A stretch of DNA of 64,000 nucleotides from the NCBI RefSeq assembly GCF_018499875.1, contig NZ_JAHBAY010000006.1, forward strand, positions 62,001 to 126,000, written 5' to 3'. The position numbers were made by a program, and so were the translations under genes. This stretch comes from Kineosporia corallincola. GTDB taxonomy: Bacteria; Actinomycetota; Actinomycetes; Actinomycetales; Kineosporiaceae. Shown here one piece after another: positions 9,208 to 18,800 of the stretch; within the stretch, counting starts at the first letter, position 1, and each line of letters begins with the position of its first letter. A model generated the notes under the pieces. It was not told where the DNA came from. It saw only the letters and a list, made by a program, of their open reading frames with translations, and made no database searches.

Positions 9208-9243
9208 TCAGGCGGGCCACCAGAAGTTACGCGTGCCACTCAT
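9208..9243 (-). CDS. trp leader peptide MSGTRNFWWPA
   Basis: An ATG frame of 11 codons ends in TGA 117 bases before the anthranilate synthase gene and encodes MSGTRNFWWPA. Two consecutive Trp codons in so short a frame, ahead of an anthranilate synthase, are the hallmark of a tryptophan attenuation leader; Streptomyces and Corynebacterium trpE leaders carry a similar RN-WWW core (from memory). Scarcity of charged tRNA-Trp should stall ribosomes at codons 8-9 and favour expression downstream. It is too short for ordinary gene callers. Confidence 0.8.
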   Translation of the reverse strand: MSGTRNFWWPA

Positions 9244-9306
9244 ACGTACACCGTATCGCACCCGGAACGACGCGTGCCGGACTCATCGCACCGATACGCT
9301 CCTCTC

Positions 9307-10641
9307 ATGCGCTTATCAGTGATGGGGTGCGGTTACCTGGGGGCTGTGCACGCGGCGTGCATGGCGGATTTCGGCCACGAGGTCATCGGGGTGGATGTCG
9401 ACGAGCGGAAGATCGCCGACCTCCAGCAGGCCAAGGCCCCGTTCTTCGAGCCGGGGCTGCCCGAGCTGCTGAAGCGGGCCACGGAATCCGGTCGGCTGTC
9501 CTTCACCACCGACGCCACCCAGGTGGCGCACACCCCCGACGCACCCACGGTGCACTTCGTCTGCGTCGGCACGCCACAGCGTGCCGGTGAGTTCGCGGCC
9601 GACACCCGTTATGTCGACGCCGCCGTGCAGGCCCTGATCCCGCACCTCCAGCCGGGCGACCTGGTCGTCGGCAAGTCCACCGTGCCGGTCGGCACCGCGG
9701 CCCGGCTCGCCGGGCTGATCTCCGAGGCCGTGCCCGGCGCCATGCTGGCCTGGAACCCGGAGTTCCTGCGCGAGGGCTTCGCCGTCCAAGACACCCAGCA
9801 CCCCGACCGCATCGTCTACGGTCTGCCCTCCGACCCCGAGCAGGCCGCCCAGGCCAAGGCCCTGCTCGACCAGGTCTACGCCAGCCCGCTGTCCGAGAAC
9901 ACCCCGGTCATCACCTCCGACTACGCCACCGCCGAACTGGTCAAGACCGCCGCCAACGCCTTCCTGGCCACCAAGATCTCGTTCATCAACGCGATGGCCG
10001 AGGTCTGCGAGGCCGCCGGGGCCGACGTGTCCACCCTGGCCACCGCGATCGGTCATGACGAGCGGATCGGCCCGAAGTTCCTCGGCGCCGGCCTCGGTTT
10101 CGGCGGCGGCTGCCTGCCGAAAGACATCCGGGCGTTCATGGCCCGTGCCGGTGAGCTGGGCGCCGACCAGGCCCTCACCTTCCTGCGCGAGGTCGACGCG
10201 ATCAACATGCGCCGCCGCATCCGCATGGTCGACCTGGCCCGTGAGGTGCTCCAGGGCTCGTTCCTCGGCCGCAAGGTCACGGTGCTGGGCGCCGCGTTCA
10301 AGCCGGAGAGCGACGACATCCGTGACTCCCCCGCGCTGAACGTGGCGGCGCAGATCCGGCTCCAGGGCGCCGAGGTGGTCGTCACCGACCCCGCCGCTCT
10401 GGAGAATGCCCGCCGGGTGTGGCCCGACCTGCACTACGAAGACAAGATCGAGGTGGCCTGCGACGGCGCCGACGTGGTGCTGCTGCTCACCGAGTGGAAG
10501 CAGTACAAGGCCATCGACCCGGCCAAGCTGGCCGGCATCGTGCGTGAGCGCAACGTGCTCGACGGCCGCAACGCTCTCGACCCGCACGCCTGGCGCACCG
10601 CCGGCTGGACCTACCGGGCTCTGGGACGTCCCCGCGCCTGA
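9307..10641 (+). CDS. ugd: UDP-glucose/GDP-mannose dehydrogenase family protein
   Basis: Oxidises UDP-glucose to UDP-glucuronate with two NAD+, supplying uronic acid for envelope polysaccharides; cytosolic. The 444-residue protein starts with the NAD-binding motif MGCGYLGAVHAACMADFGHE, has the central NPEFLREGFAVQD, the substrate segment TAELVKTAANAFLATKISF and the catalytic Cys in LGFGGGCLPKDIRAFM, and a C-terminal UDP-binding domain with GAAFKPESDDIRDSP. ATG 9307 places the nucleotide fold at the N-terminus; an ATG-like start 33 bases earlier is in frame but adds unconserved residues. GDP-mannose as substrate is less likely but not excluded. Confidence 0.92.
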   Translation: MRLSVMGCGYLGAVHAACMADFGHEVIGVDVDERKIADLQQAKAPFFEPGLPELLKRATESGRLSFTTDATQVAHTPDAPTVHFVCVGTPQRAGEFAADTRYVDAAVQALIPHLQPGDLVVGKSTVPVGTAARLAGLISEAVPGAMLAWNPEFLREGFAVQDTQHPDRIVYGLPSDPEQAAQAKALLDQVYASPLSENTPVITSDYATAELVKTAANAFLATKISFINAMAEVCEAAGADVSTLATAIGHDERIGPKFLGAGLGFGGGCLPKDIRAFMARAGELGADQALTFLREVDAINMRRRIRMVDLAREVLQGSFLGRKVTVLGAAFKPESDDIRDSPALNVAAQIRLQGAEVVVTDPAALENARRVWPDLHYEDKIEVACDGADVVLLLTEWKQYKAIDPAKLAGIVRERNVLDGRNALDPHAWRTAGWTYRALGRPRA

Positions 10642-10658
10642 CCCCTTCACCCCTCGCC

Positions 10659-10701
10659 GTGGTCATGCGGAACCGCACTGTCGGAGATTCCGCGTGATCA
10701 C
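10659..10701 (+). terminator. Terminator after ugd
   Basis: Arms gtggtcatgcggaa and ttccgcgtgatcac pair over 14 positions allowing two G-U pairs, with a 15-base loop. It sits 18 bases after the ugd stop and is followed by ggctttctcgttcatttc, which is moderately T-rich. Confidence 0.65.
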
Positions 10702-10833
10702 GGCTTTCTCGTTCATTTCGGTCACACAGGCCACACACAGGCGGTACTCTCAGACCGCATTCGTCCAAGATCGTTCCGGATGCATCCCCCATCTCCACTG
10801 GCCGGTCCGGCTTTTCGATCCTGGAGCACCCGC

Positions 10834-12153
10834 ATGGCCCTACGCCGTCGCCCCCGTCAGCTGCTGAGCCTCACGGCAGTCGCCTCACTGCTGGGGGTGG
10901 GACTGGCAGCCATCAGTCTGGGCGACCGCGCCAGCGCCGCCCAGCCCACCACCGCCAGCGCGCGGGTCTACTACCTCGACGAAGCCACCACCAGCAAGGC
11001 TTACGAGATGGAGTACCGGGCCGGTCAGGGTCAGCGGAACGACCTGACCGTCACGCTCGCCAAGTCCGCCGGGTCCACGCTCACCTACACCCTCGACGAC
11101 ATCGTCGACATCACGGTGAGCCCCGGCTGCGAGCACCCCGACCCCGCCGATCTCACCCGGGTGACCTGCACGATCGACAATTTCGTGCCCGACCCGAAGC
11201 GTGACGAGCCGGACCCGCACGCGGTGGTGCGCACCTACGACAAGAACGACACGGTGCGGTTCTCGAACCCGTCGGGCACCCGCATCAACAACCAGTTCGT
11301 GCTGGGCGAAGACGGCAGCACGTTCAGCACCACCGCCGGCCACACCTACTACAACACCCAGATCTGGGGCGGTGACGGCGCCGACACCGTCACCGGCCAC
11401 ACCGGCTCGCACATCGAGACGATGGCGGGCAACGACACCGTGCAGGCGATCGGCGACGACGTGGTGGTCAGCGGTGGCGACGGGAACGACACCATCACCG
11501 GCGGCACCGGCGACCAGACGATCTGGGGAGACGCCGGCAACGACGTGCTGCGCGGCGGGGCGGGCGACGACAGCCTCTCCGGCGACACGGGCAACGACAA
11601 GCTGTACGGCGACGCCGGCAACGACGCCGTCATCGGTGGCGCGGGCACCGATCTGCTGTACGGCGGCAGCGGCAACGACGGCATTCTGGGCGACAGCGGC
11701 AACGACACCCTGTACGGCGGCCCGGGCGACGACCGGCTCGACGGCGGCACCGGCAACGACGTCATGTACGGCGAGGCGGGCAACGACCGGCTCGAGGGCC
11801 GCGACGGCAACGACAAGCTGGACGGCGGCACCGGCAACGACAAGGCGTTCGGCGACGGCGGCACCGACACCGTGTCCGGCGGCAGCGGCAACGACCTGCT
11901 GCGCGGCGGCACGGGCAACGACACCGTCAACGGCGGCGCCGGTATCGACCTGATCTACGGCGACACCGGCAACGACCGGCTCAACGGCGGCGACGGCAAC
12001 GACGAGATGTACGGCAACTCCGGCAACGACACGCTGTACGGCAACGCCGGGGCCGACGAGCTCTACGGCAACGCGGGCAACGACAAGCTGTACGGCGGCG
12101 CGGGCAAGGACCTGCTGGTCGGCGGCACCGGCAAGAACACCCTGAAGAACTAG
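10834..12153 (+). CDS. Secreted RTX (hemolysin-type calcium-binding) repeat protein
   Basis: A 439-residue protein with a Sec signal peptide (MALRRRPRQLLSL, then a hydrophobic stretch ending near DRASAAQ), an unrecognised N-terminal domain of about 140 residues, and then an uninterrupted run of nonapeptide pairs of the form GGxGNDxLxGxxGNDxLYG to the last residue. Such repeats form calcium-filled beta-rolls. The start at 10834 follows a GGAG ribosome site and gives a clean signal peptide; an upstream in-frame start at 10780 is less likely. No enzyme domain is visible, so a structural, adhesive or calcium-binding extracellular role is inferred. Its stop codon overlaps that of adnB on the other strand. 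Confidence 0.85.
   Translation: MALRRRPRQLLSLTAVASLLGVGLAAISLGDRASAAQPTTASARVYYLDEATTSKAYEMEYRAGQGQRNDLTVTLAKSAGSTLTYTLDDIVDITVSPGCEHPDPADLTRVTCTIDNFVPDPKRDEPDPHAVVRTYDKNDTVRFSNPSGTRINNQFVLGEDGSTFSTTAGHTYYNTQIWGGDGADTVTGHTGSHIETMAGNDTVQAIGDDVVVSGGDGNDTITGGTGDQTIWGDAGNDVLRGGAGDDSLSGDTGNDKLYGDAGNDAVIGGAGTDLLYGGSGNDGILGDSGNDTLYGGPGDDRLDGGTGNDVMYGEAGNDRLEGRDGNDKLDGGTGNDKAFGDGGTDTVSGGSGNDLLRGGTGNDTVNGGAGIDLIYGDTGNDRLNGGDGNDEMYGNSGNDTLYGNAGADELYGNAGNDKLYGGAGKDLLVGGTGKNTLKN
11367..12140 (+). repeat. Coding RTX repeat array (27-bp based period)
   Basis: Roughly 260 codons built of degenerate 27-bp units coding for GGxGNDxxx nonapeptides. The DNA repeats reflect protein repeats, not a CRISPR array or satellite. 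Unit number is likely to vary between strains. Confidence 0.85.
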
Positions 12154-15100
12154 GTTTTCAGCAACTCTTCGAGGGCGGCCTCGTCGAGCACGTCGGCCGG
12201 GCGCACCGTGCGCCCGGCCGAGGCGTAGAAGAACGCCGCGCTGACCTGGTCCAGCGGCACCCCGTGCAGCCGCGACCAGGCCAGCCGGTACACCGCGAGC
12301 TGCACCGACAGCGCACCCATCTGGTCACGGGTGGGCGGCCGGCCGGTCTTCCAGTCCACCACGTCCCAGCCGCCGTCGGGCCGCCGGAACACCGCGTCGA
12401 TGCGGCCGCGCAGCATCACCCCGGCCACCGGGGTCTCGATCGACACCTCCACCGCCTCGGCGGTGCGCTCGGCCCACTCCGACGCCAGGAAGTTCTGCTG
12501 GAGCGTCTGGAGTTTCGTGTCGTCGTGCTCGTCACCCGCACCCGGCAGATCGTCGATGTCGACCAGCGCGGCCGCCCCGAAGCGCCGTTCCAGCCAGGCG
12601 TGGAAAGCGCTGCCCCGCCGGGCCTGCGGGCTGGGCTGGAGCGGCATCGGGCGGCGCAGCCGTTCGGCCAGGGCCTGCCGGTCCTGGGCCAGGGCCACCG
12701 CCCTGGACGCGGACAGGTGAGTGGGCAGGCGCACGGTCAGCTCGCCGCCGGCCGCGGCGTCGCGCTCGGCCAGCAGCACGTCGACCTCGCGGGCCCAGGC
12801 GGCCTCCTCGGTGGTCTGCGGGTCGAGCCACACCGGCTGCGAAACCCCGGGCGGCTCCGGCTCCGGCTGGGCCACCACCCGCTCCCCCGGATCCAGCTCG
12901 GGCGGGGGCTCGAACCCGTCGTCCGGGGCCCAGTCGTCCAGGGGCATCCAGTCCTCGTCGGGACTCCAGCCCACCTCGGTGACGCCGAACTGCGTCACCC
13001 GGACCTCGGCCGTGCCGATCTCCGACGCCTCCACCTCGGCCGGCTCGTCGTCGTCCATGATGGAAAGCTCTTGCGCCGCAACCGGTGACGGGCGAGTGCC
13101 ATAGGCCCGACGGCGCTCACCGCTGAGTGCCTCGATCGCCTGGCGCACCAGCTCGGCGCCGTCTTCGACCACCTCACGCCGGCCCTCCAGCGGATCCGGC
13201 CAGACCGCGGTACGGCCCTCCACCGCGCGCGGGTTCTCGGCACCCTCGTCCGGCTGGTCGGTCCACAGCCCCACGGCGACCGGCTCGTTCGGCGTGCGCA
13301 GCATCATCTCCCGCAGCTCGACCAGGAACCGCGACGGCTCACGGGGTTTCACCCCGTCACCCCAGACCGCCCCGGTCAGCAGCAGCGAGTCACGGGCCCG
13401 GGTGACGGCCACGTAGGCCAGCCGGCGCTCCTCGGCCACCTCGTGCTCGCCGCAGTAGTTCATGAACCGCTTGAGCTCCTGGTCGAGCTCGTCCTGCGTG
13501 CTCGCGGCCTGGTAGTTCCACTGCGGCAGACCGCCCGCGTCGCCACGCAGCGGGAACGGCACCGCGCCGATGTCGCCCAGCCAGCCCTTGGAACGCTTCG
13601 GCGCATTGCCGTTCACACCGGCCGGGAAGGTGCCCTCGACCATGCCGCAGACCGCCACCACGTCCCACTCCAGGCCCTTCGACCCGTGCACCGTGAGCAG
13701 CTGGATCGCGTCTTCGTGCTGCTCCACCACACCGGTGTCGAGGCCGCGCTCGCGGGCCTCGGCCGCGCTCAGCCAGCCCAGGAAGGTGCCCAGCGTGGGC
13801 CGGTCACCGCTGTCCGCGAACTGCGCCGCGACGTCGGCGAAGGCGTCCAGGTGAGCCCGCGCCGCAGCCGGCGTGCGACCCGGCAGGGCCGCCACCTCGA
13901 CGTCGAGCAGCAGCGCCCGCTCGGCCTCCAGCACCAGGTCGGGCAGCGGCAGGGCGAGACGGCCGCGCAAGCTTCTGAGCACGGCGCCCAGGCGCCCCAG
14001 CCGGCGTCGTCCCTCGTCCGAGAGTTGTTGCCCCTGAGGCCCTTCCCAGCCCGGCTCGGGCAGGGCGTCGACCGCGTCCACCACCGAGGCGTCGTCCACC
14101 GCGTCGAGCTGCACGTTCGCCGCGGTCAGGCCGGAGCCGGGAGGAAGCCGGATCCGCCCGTCCTCACGCCAGCCGGCCGCCAGCTCACGGGCCCAGGCAC
14201 CCAGGCCGTCCAGGTCGCGCGGGCCGATCCGCCAGGCCGGGCCGGTGAGCAGCCGCATCAGGGCGTCGCCCCGGGTCGGGTCGTGCACCACCTCGAGAGC
14301 CGCACGCAGGTCGGCGATCTCGGGCACGTGCAGCAGACCGCCCAGGCCGATCACCTCGACCGGCAGGTCGCGCCCGCGCAGCGCCGCCTCGATCAGCGGG
14401 AACTGCGAGCGAGCCCGGCAGAGCACCGCGACCGAGGGCCGCCGGCCGTCGGGGGTGCGGCTGCGCCAGGCGTGCTGGGCCACGTCGGCGATGGCCCGGG
14501 ACTCGTCTTCCAGCGTGGCGTGCCACTCCATGCGCACCCGGCCGGGACCGGCGCCGGGGCGGGCGGTGAGCGGGTGCACGTCCACGGTCAGGTCGGGGTC
14601 TCCCCAGATCGGCGTGCGCCGCAGCGGGCCGGCCAGTTCGTTGGCCACCCGGAGTACGGCGAGGTCGTTGCGCCAGCTGGTGGACAGGTGCCGGGTGGCG
14701 GCCCGCCCACCGTCGGCCGCCGGGAAGTCCAGCCCGAACCGTTGCAGGTTTCCGGCCGATGCGCCGCGCCAGGCGTAGATCGACTGGTGCGGGTCGCCCA
14801 CCGCGATCACCGGGTGACCGCCGCCGAAAAGTGCCTGGAGCAGCACCACCTGGGCATGGCTGGTGTCTTGGTACTCGTCGAGCAGCACCACCCGGAAGCG
14901 CTGCCGTTCCACCTCGCCGACCTCCGGAACGGCGTGCGCCAGCTGCGCCGCCAGCGCCACCTGGTCGCCGAAGTCGAGTACCTCCAGCTCGCGTTTGCGC
15001 TGCTGGTAGGCGCGCACCAGGGGGATCAGCGCGCGCCGGGCCTGCATGCGCTGGCCGATGGTCTTCACATCGGCCTTCGGCTTGCCCGGTGTCGGGTCGC

Positions 15101-15809
15101 CGGTGTTCTTGGGCAGCTCGTCGATGCGTTCCACCACGGCCTCGGCCAGCGCCTCGATGCGCTCCGGCTCGAGCAGGTGCTCGGAGATCTCCCCGGCCAG
15201 CGACAGCACGGCGTCGACCACCGTGGTGCGCGCGGAGTCGACGCCGGTCATGTCGCCGTCCCAGCGCTCGACCAGCTCGTCGACCAGCTGCCACGCCCCG
15301 GCCTCACCCAGAAGCCTTGCCCCGGGCTCGATCCCGAGGCGCAGCGCGTGGTCGCCGAGCACCGATGCGGCATAGGCGTGATAGGTCGACACGGTGACCG
15401 GGCGGGACTCCGGCGTCATCCCCTTGCGGTGCAGGGCGCGCAGCCGGGCCCGGATCCGCTCGGCCAGCTCACCCGCCGCCTTGCGGGTGAAGGTCAGCCC
15501 GAGCACCTCGTCCGGCTCGACCATGCCGTTGGCCACCAGCCAGACCACCCGGGCCGCCATCGTCTCGGTCTTGCCCGACCCCGCGCCCGCCACCACCAGC
15601 AGCGGTTCGAGCGGCGCCTCGATCACCGCCACCTGTTCCGGCGTCGGCTCCGGTCGCCCCAGAGCACGAGCGATGGACGACGCCGAGACCGTGCGCCCCG
15701 CAGCCCTCTTCGATGTCTCCTCGGCCCGGCGGCGGGCGGACGCGGAGGTGGGTGGGGCGGCCGGCAGGCCGAGATCGAACCCGAGCTGCTCCTCCTGCTC
15801 GCCGCTCAC
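12150..15809 (-). CDS. adnB: AdnB-like ATP-dependent helicase-nuclease subunit
   Basis: A 1219-residue UvrD/RecB-type motor fused to a RecB-family nuclease, expected to pair with the product of the upstream gene for resection of double-strand DNA breaks. Visible are the Q-motif region GRPEPTPEQVAVIEAPLEPLL, Walker A VVAGAGSGKTETMA, LGLTFTRKAAGELAERIR, motif II VVLLDEYQDTSHAQ, QLLTVHGSKGLEWDVVAV, RRLAYVAVTRARDSLLL, and at the C-terminus the nuclease motifs RGRIDAVFRRPDGGWDVVDW and DWKTGRPP. The GTG at 15809 overlaps the adnA stop as GTGA, implying translational coupling. A 130-residue acidic, variable segment (about 890-1020) separates motor and nuclease. Confidence 0.9.
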   Translation of the reverse strand: MSGEQEEQLGFDLGLPAAPPTSASARRRAEETSKRAAGRTVSASSIARALGRPEPTPEQVAVIEAPLEPLLVVAGAGSGKTETMAARVVWLVANGMVEPDEVLGLTFTRKAAGELAERIRARLRALHRKGMTPESRPVTVSTYHAYAASVLGDHALRLGIEPGARLLGEAGAWQLVDELVERWDGDMTGVDSARTTVVDAVLSLAGEISEHLLEPERIEALAEAVVERIDELPKNTGDPTPGKPKADVKTIGQRMQARRALIPLVRAYQQRKRELEVLDFGDQVALAAQLAHAVPEVGEVERQRFRVVLLDEYQDTSHAQVVLLQALFGGGHPVIAVGDPHQSIYAWRGASAGNLQRFGLDFPAADGGRAATRHLSTSWRNDLAVLRVANELAGPLRRTPIWGDPDLTVDVHPLTARPGAGPGRVRMEWHATLEDESRAIADVAQHAWRSRTPDGRRPSVAVLCRARSQFPLIEAALRGRDLPVEVIGLGGLLHVPEIADLRAALEVVHDPTRGDALMRLLTGPAWRIGPRDLDGLGAWARELAAGWREDGRIRLPPGSGLTAANVQLDAVDDASVVDAVDALPEPGWEGPQGQQLSDEGRRRLGRLGAVLRSLRGRLALPLPDLVLEAERALLLDVEVAALPGRTPAAARAHLDAFADVAAQFADSGDRPTLGTFLGWLSAAEARERGLDTGVVEQHEDAIQLLTVHGSKGLEWDVVAVCGMVEGTFPAGVNGNAPKRSKGWLGDIGAVPFPLRGDAGGLPQWNYQAASTQDELDQELKRFMNYCGEHEVAEERRLAYVAVTRARDSLLLTGAVWGDGVKPREPSRFLVELREMMLRTPNEPVAVGLWTDQPDEGAENPRAVEGRTAVWPDPLEGRREVVEDGAELVRQAIEALSGERRRAYGTRPSPVAAQELSIMDDDEPAEVEASEIGTAEVRVTQFGVTEVGWSPDEDWMPLDDWAPDDGFEPPPELDPGERVVAQPEPEPPGVSQPVWLDPQTTEEAAWAREVDVLLAERDAAAGGELTVRLPTHLSASRAVALAQDRQALAERLRRPMPLQPSPQARRGSAFHAWLERRFGAAALVDIDDLPGAGDEHDDTKLQTLQQNFLASEWAERTAEAVEVSIETPVAGVMLRGRIDAVFRRPDGGWDVVDWKTGRPPTRDQMGALSVQLAVYRLAWSRLHGVPLDQVSAAFFYASAGRTVRPADVLDEAALEELLKT

Positions 15810-18800
15810 CGTCCCACCTGCCGGCCCTCGTTCTGCAACGGGCAGGCCCGGCGCAGGTCGCAGACCCGGCACATGCCGTTGGTCTTGGCCGGGAACCGCC
15901 CCGACGCCATCCCCTCGGCCGCCCCCTGCACCAGGTCGGAGGCCCAGCCCGGCTCGGCGTCCCGGCTCAGCGGAACCTGCTGCTGCACCGAGACCTTGGA
16001 GACGTCCTTCCCCAGCTGCACCAGCGCCGCACCGCCCGACCCCGCGCCCTCGGGCAGCTTCAGGCCGGCCTTGGCCACCGCCCGGGCGAACCCACCCTCC
16101 TCGATCGCCACCTGGTACACCCCGAGCTGGGCGTGCCGGGCCACCTCGGCCCGGGTCGGCGCGGACTTGCCGGTCTTCAGGTCGACCACCACCAGCCGCC
16201 CCTGCTCGTCGCGCTCCAGCCGGTCCACCTTGCCGACGATGCGCGCCCGGCCCACGTCCACCTGCACGCTCTGCTCGGTGGCCACCAGCTCGCGCCCGGC
16301 GGCCCGGGCCTGCGCCGTGTACTGGGCCAGCCGGGCCACCATCTTCTCGGCCCGGGCCCGCTCGGTGTCGGCCACCCAGCCGTGCCCCAGACCCAGGCGG
16401 CTGAACCGCTCGGCCAGCAACGTCTGGAGCTTGATCAGATTGCCGTCGGGCACCTGCTCGGCCAGCTCGTGCACCAGCTCGCCGAGCCCCTGGGCGGTGG
16501 ACGACGTGCGCCGGCCCCCCGAGGCGTCGAGCAGCCAGCGCATCGAGCACCGGTCGAACGAGTCCACCTGCGACGGCGAAACCCGCACCAGAACCTGTGA
16601 TTCACGCAGCGGGGCGTCGACCGAGACCGGCGCCAGGCCGTACCACTGCGCCGGGTCGGCGCCCGGTACCCCGGCCAGCGCCAGCCGGGCCAGCTGCCGG
16701 GCGGCCGCCTCCCGCCGCGAGCTCGCCGCGAGCGCGTCCACCACCACCGCGCGCAGCTGCGCCACCAGGGCGGGCAGCGTCATCATGCGCGGCACCTCGG
16801 CCAGCGGCCGGATCTCCTCCTGGTCCGCCGAGTCCGGGTCGACCAGGTCGAGGAAGGTGGAGGGCATCACCTCGTCCGACCGCACCGCCGTGACCAGAAG
16901 ACGGCTGCGCGGCCGGCTCACCGCGACGTGGAACAGCCGCAGCTCGTCGTCGTGGATCGCCTTGCGTTGCGCCACGAAACCGGCGTCGCCCCGGCCGTCG
17001 ACCGCGTCGGCCAGTCGCTGACCGCCCAGTAGCGAGTCGCGCAGACGCAGGTCGGGCCAGACACCCTCCTGCACCCCGGCGACGGCGACCACGTCCCACT
17101 CCAGCCCGGCCGCACCGGTGGCCGTGACCAGCGCCACCGACTCGTCGGCGGGCGCCCGCTCGGCCAGCGTGTCGGCGGGCACGTCCTGTGCCTCCAGAAA
17201 GGCCAGGAAGGCCTGCGCGTCGGCCCCGGGGAAGCGGTCGGTGAACCGGGCCGCAGCCTCGAAAAGGGCCATCACGGCGTCGAGATCGCGGTCGGCGCGG
17301 GCCCCGGACGGGCCGCCGGACAGCGCGGCGCGACGCCACGACACGGCCAGCTGGGTGCGGTCCCAGACGGCCCAGAGCACGGTCTCCGGGCTGGCGTCGC
17401 CCGCGGCCGCGGCCTCGCGGCCGGCCGACAGCACATCGGCGACCCGGCGAGCCGGCGCGGAGACGCGCGGCTCCAGTGCGGCCAGGTGCGCCGGGGCGGC
17501 CAGGGCCTCCACCAGCAGGGCGTCACTGGCCCGGCCGCCACCACCGGCGATCTCCTCGGTGCGCAGGGCCTGACGCAGCCGGCGCACGGCGATCGCGTCG
17601 GCGCCGCCGATCGGGCTGGTCAGCAGTTCGGCGGCGACCTCGGCGGTGAGCGACTCGGGCCGCAGGGCGCAGCGCAGGGCCAGACGCAGCGGCACCACGG
17701 CGATCTCGTCGCGCACCGGCACCTCGGCGGTCGGGATGGCCACCGGAACCCCGGCCGCGCCCAGTGCCCGGCGCAGCGGCGAGGTGGCCTTGGTGGACCG
17801 CACGATCACCGCCATCCGCTGCCACGGCACCTGCTGCTCCAGGTGCAGCCGCCGCAGGTACTGCGCGATGTAGGCACCCTCGCGCGCCGGGGACGCGAAC
17901 ACCCGCACCTCGGCCGTGCCCGCCGGGTTCGCCGTGGCCACCTCCACCGAACGGTGAGAAGCCTTGCCCGCGGCCCCGATCCGGGACGCCACCCGGGACG
18001 CCACCGAGCGCAGCCCGGCGCCGTGCCGGTGCACGGTGCCGAAGGTGATCACCTCGGCCGCCGAGCCGTCGGCGCGCCGGAAGTGCTCCACCGCCTCGGC
18101 CAGGCCGTTCGGCCGGGCGCCACGGAAGGTCTGGGTGGCCGAGTCCGGGTCGCCGGCCAGCAGGATGTCGCGCCCGCCGCCGGCCACCAGCCGGAGCAGG
18201 TGTTCCGCGGCCACCGTGAGCTCGTGCGCGTCGTCGACCACCACCAGCCGGCGCCGCCCGCGCTCGGCGTCGAGCAGCTCGTCGTCGGACAGCAGCAGCT
18301 CGGTGGCCGCGTCGACGATGCCCGCCGGGTCGTAGGCGCCGGGCGTGGACAGCGCCGTGACGTCGAGGTATTCGGCCATCACCGAGGCTGCGGCCACCCA
18401 GTCCGGCCGGCCCTGCCGCTGGCCGTAGCGCAGCAGGTCGTCCGGCGTGAGACCGCGCTCCACCGCACGCATCAGCAGGTCACGCAGCTCGTCGCGGAAA
18501 CCGCGCAGCTGCCGGATGTCGTCACCTGTGGCGTCCGGCCAGGACGGTGCGCTGCCCAGCCCCTCGGCGTGCCCGGCGAGCAGGTCGGCGAGCATGCGGT
18601 CCTGCTCGGGCCCGGAGATCAGCCGGGGTGCGGGCAGGTCGTCCATCGTCATCGCCCGGTGCAGCAGCCCGAACGCGTAGGAGTGCGGCGTGCGGGAGAC
18701 CGGCTCCTGCACCGTGCCGCCGATGCGCGCCGCCAGCCGCTCGCGCAGGCGCGCCGCCGCCAGCCGGGTGGGGGCCACGGCCAGCACCGAGCCGGGCCCC

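Noticed and set aside
9316-10650. 444-codon open frame antisense to ugd
   Set aside because: Low-complexity, Gly/Val/His-rich translation with no motif, fully covered by the strongly supported ugd gene.
11367-12140. CRISPR-like regularly spaced repeats
   Set aside because: Units are contiguous, degenerate and in frame, coding for RTX nonapeptides; there are no unique spacers and no cas genes.
13443-17021. Very long open frame (about 1190 codons) on the plus strand opposite adnB and adnA
   Set aside because: It is the complement of well-supported helicase-nuclease genes; such shadows are expected at this GC content and it shows no domain.
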